The position numbers and the translations under genes are program-made. Below are positions 62,939 through 64,000 of a stretch of DNA of 64,000 nucleotides, one piece after another. Below the pieces are notes generated by a model that had not been told where the DNA came from, did no database searches, and saw only the letters and a program-made list of their open reading frames with translations. Location of the stretch: contig JAFGBM010000002.1 of NCBI GenBank assembly GCA_016933155.1, positions 1-64,000 on the forward strand, given 5' to 3'. The stretch is from Demequinaceae bacterium (GTDB lineage: Bacteria > Actinomycetota > Actinomycetes > Actinomycetales > Demequinaceae). How positions within the stretch are numbered: position 1 is the stretch's first letter; each line of letters begins with the position of its first letter.

Positions 62939-64000
62939 ATGGCTCAACGCAAGCCCAACCGATCGCGGAGCGCCCCCCAGAGGTCGCGCCCCGCATCGTC
63001 GCGCACCCGCACTCGAAGGAAGAAGCGCGCCCCTTGGCCCCTCCGCGCCATCCGAGGGGTCGGCATCGGGATGTCCCGGCTCATGGGAGGGGGCGCGCGC
63101 AAGGTGGGGAATGGTGTCCGCGGTGTCGACCCCTCCGTCCGCCAGAGTGTCGCCGCATTGATGTGGCTGTTCCTCGCGGTCCTGGTCGCCGCGCGCGAGT
63201 GGTTCGGCTGGGAGAGCATGGTCGGCGACTTCGTCCATTGGCTCGTCGCCGGCACCTTTGGCATCGCGACCTACGCTCTTCCCGTTTTCCTGGCCCTCCT
63301 CGTCGTCCGGATGCTCCGCCATCCCGAAGCGGCGAGCGAGACGACCGGGATCGCCCTCGGCGTCTTCCTCATGGTGTGGGCGTGGTCCGGCATCGTTCAC
63401 ATCGCGCTCGGCCAGCCCAACCCCGACGACGGGCTCGAGGGCGTCCAGGAGGCGGGCGGCATCCTGGGATTCATCATCGGCGGGGGAATGTCCCGGCTCG
63501 TCACCTCCCCCTTCGCCATCGTCTTCCTCTCCCTCATCATCCTCTCGGGGCTGCTGGTCGCCACCCGCACCCCCGTCCGGGAGGTCTGGCCGCGCTTCAG
63601 GGGGCTATTCGCACACGACACGCCCGAGGGTGAGTTCGACCTGCCGGAGCACAAGACCCTCGAGACCCGGCGCCGATGGCTCGGCCGAGGGCGTGACGAC
63701 CCGCGTCACGGGAAGGGGGCCAAACTCAAGGAGTACTCCGGGGACGAGGCCTTCGCCGGGGCCAGTTTGCGCGACGAGTTCGACGGGATCGTCTACCCGG
63801 ACGGAGCTCCAGAGCTCGACGACGGACAGGACGACGGGACGAGTCTGGCCCGGTCCAGCCTCTTCCCCGAATTGGAGGGAGCGGGCTTGGCCGGGGGAGT
63901 CGCCCAACGCGTCGTCAAGCCCGGCAACGATCCCGACGCCACCGAGGTGCTTCCCGTTGCGGATGGAGGTCCCGACACCCAGCCGGACGCCCCTGCCGGG
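62939..64000 (+). CDS. ftsK: DNA translocase FtsK, N-terminal part (runs off window)
   Basis: Open from the ATG at 62939 to the window end (354 codons) without a stop. A basic Arg/Ser/Lys-rich start is followed by four or five transmembrane helices (about residues 75–210: VAALMWLFLAVLVAAREW, GTFGIATYALPVFLALLVVRML and others) and an acidic linker. This is the membrane anchor of FtsK/SpoIIIE; the ATPase motor lies beyond the window. Position after rnj is standard for Actinobacteria. It pumps terminal chromosome DNA through the septum and activates Xer recombination, for which xerC is in this window. Confidence 0.88.
   Translation, partial: MAQRKPNRSRSAPQRSRPASSRTRTRRKKRAPWPLRAIRGVGIGMSRLMGGGARKVGNGVRGVDPSVRQSVAALMWLFLAVLVAAREWFGWESMVGDFVHWLVAGTFGIATYALPVFLALLVVRMLRHPEAASETTGIALGVFLMVWAWSGIVHIALGQPNPDDGLEGVQEAGGILGFIIGGGMSRLVTSPFAIVFLSLIILSGLLVATRTPVREVWPRFRGLFAHDTPEGEFDLPEHKTLETRRRWLGRGRDDPRHGKGAKLKEYSGDEAFAGASLRDEFDGIVYPDGAPELDDGQDDGTSLARSSLFPELEGAGLAGGVAQRVVKPGNDPDATEVLPVADGGPDTQPDAPAG

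Overview
The window is a long stretch of a high-GC actinobacterial chromosome (Actinomycetota, probably class Actinomycetes). The evidence is gene order plus the families present. In order these are ftsY–amt–glnK–glnD–ffh, rpsP–khpA–rimM–trmD–rplS–lepB–rnhB–yraN–comM–dprA–xerC–whiG-type sigma, rpsB–tsf–pyrH–frr–cdsA–rlmN–DivIVA-repeat–dxr–rseP–ispG–GNAT–proS–(DUF4439-like)–nusA–infB–rbfA–truB–ribF–rpsO–pnp, and M16 peptidase–dapB–thyX–dapA–rnj–ftsK. Many genes start with GTG and many pairs overlap by four bases (ATGA, GTGA, TTGA). I saw no tRNA, rRNA, CRISPR array or complete insertion sequence.

Layout. 1–3.6 kb is accessory: the 3' end of an Rhs gene whose AT-richer toxin-like tail overlaps a small membrane-protein gene (candidate immunity), then transposase remnants and a zinc-ribbon/transmembrane protein. 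3.7–9.8 kb couples protein targeting (ftsY, ffh) with ammonium uptake and PII signalling. The amt promoter carries an excellent GlnR-type box, and glnD is short because it lacks the C-terminal ACT domains. 9.8–14 kb is an extracytoplasmic flavin electron-transfer cassette (ApbE-like, ferric-reductase-like, FMN-binding protein) flanked by two paralogous lipoproteins. 14–44.3 kb is dense housekeeping: ribosome, tRNA modification, secretion, DNA uptake, isoprenoid, phospholipid and translation-initiation genes. rimP and ylxR are missing from their usual places beside nusA.

44.3–55.4 kb mixes core genes with inserted material. There is a 13-bp tandem repeat after ribF. A 56-bp palindromic element occurs as a head-to-tail pair (71-bp period) at two intergenic sites about 9.7 kb apart. 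A two-gene island of secreted proteins sits between an intact lysE-family gene and the decayed tail of a second one. A DUF4914-like protein with a PEPCK-like P-loop is also inserted. 56–64 kb runs from rnj to the start of ftsK. Between them lie three related membrane proteins, a lipoprotein made of three LecA (PA-IL)-like repeats, a CPBP membrane protease, and two copies of another 50-bp hairpin element.

The best candidates for undescribed biology are the paired 56-bp palindromes, the rnj–ftsK membrane-protein/lectin cluster, the secreted two-gene island, and the Rhs tail with its overlapping membrane partner. All functional statements are read from sequence motifs and gene order; no database search was possible.
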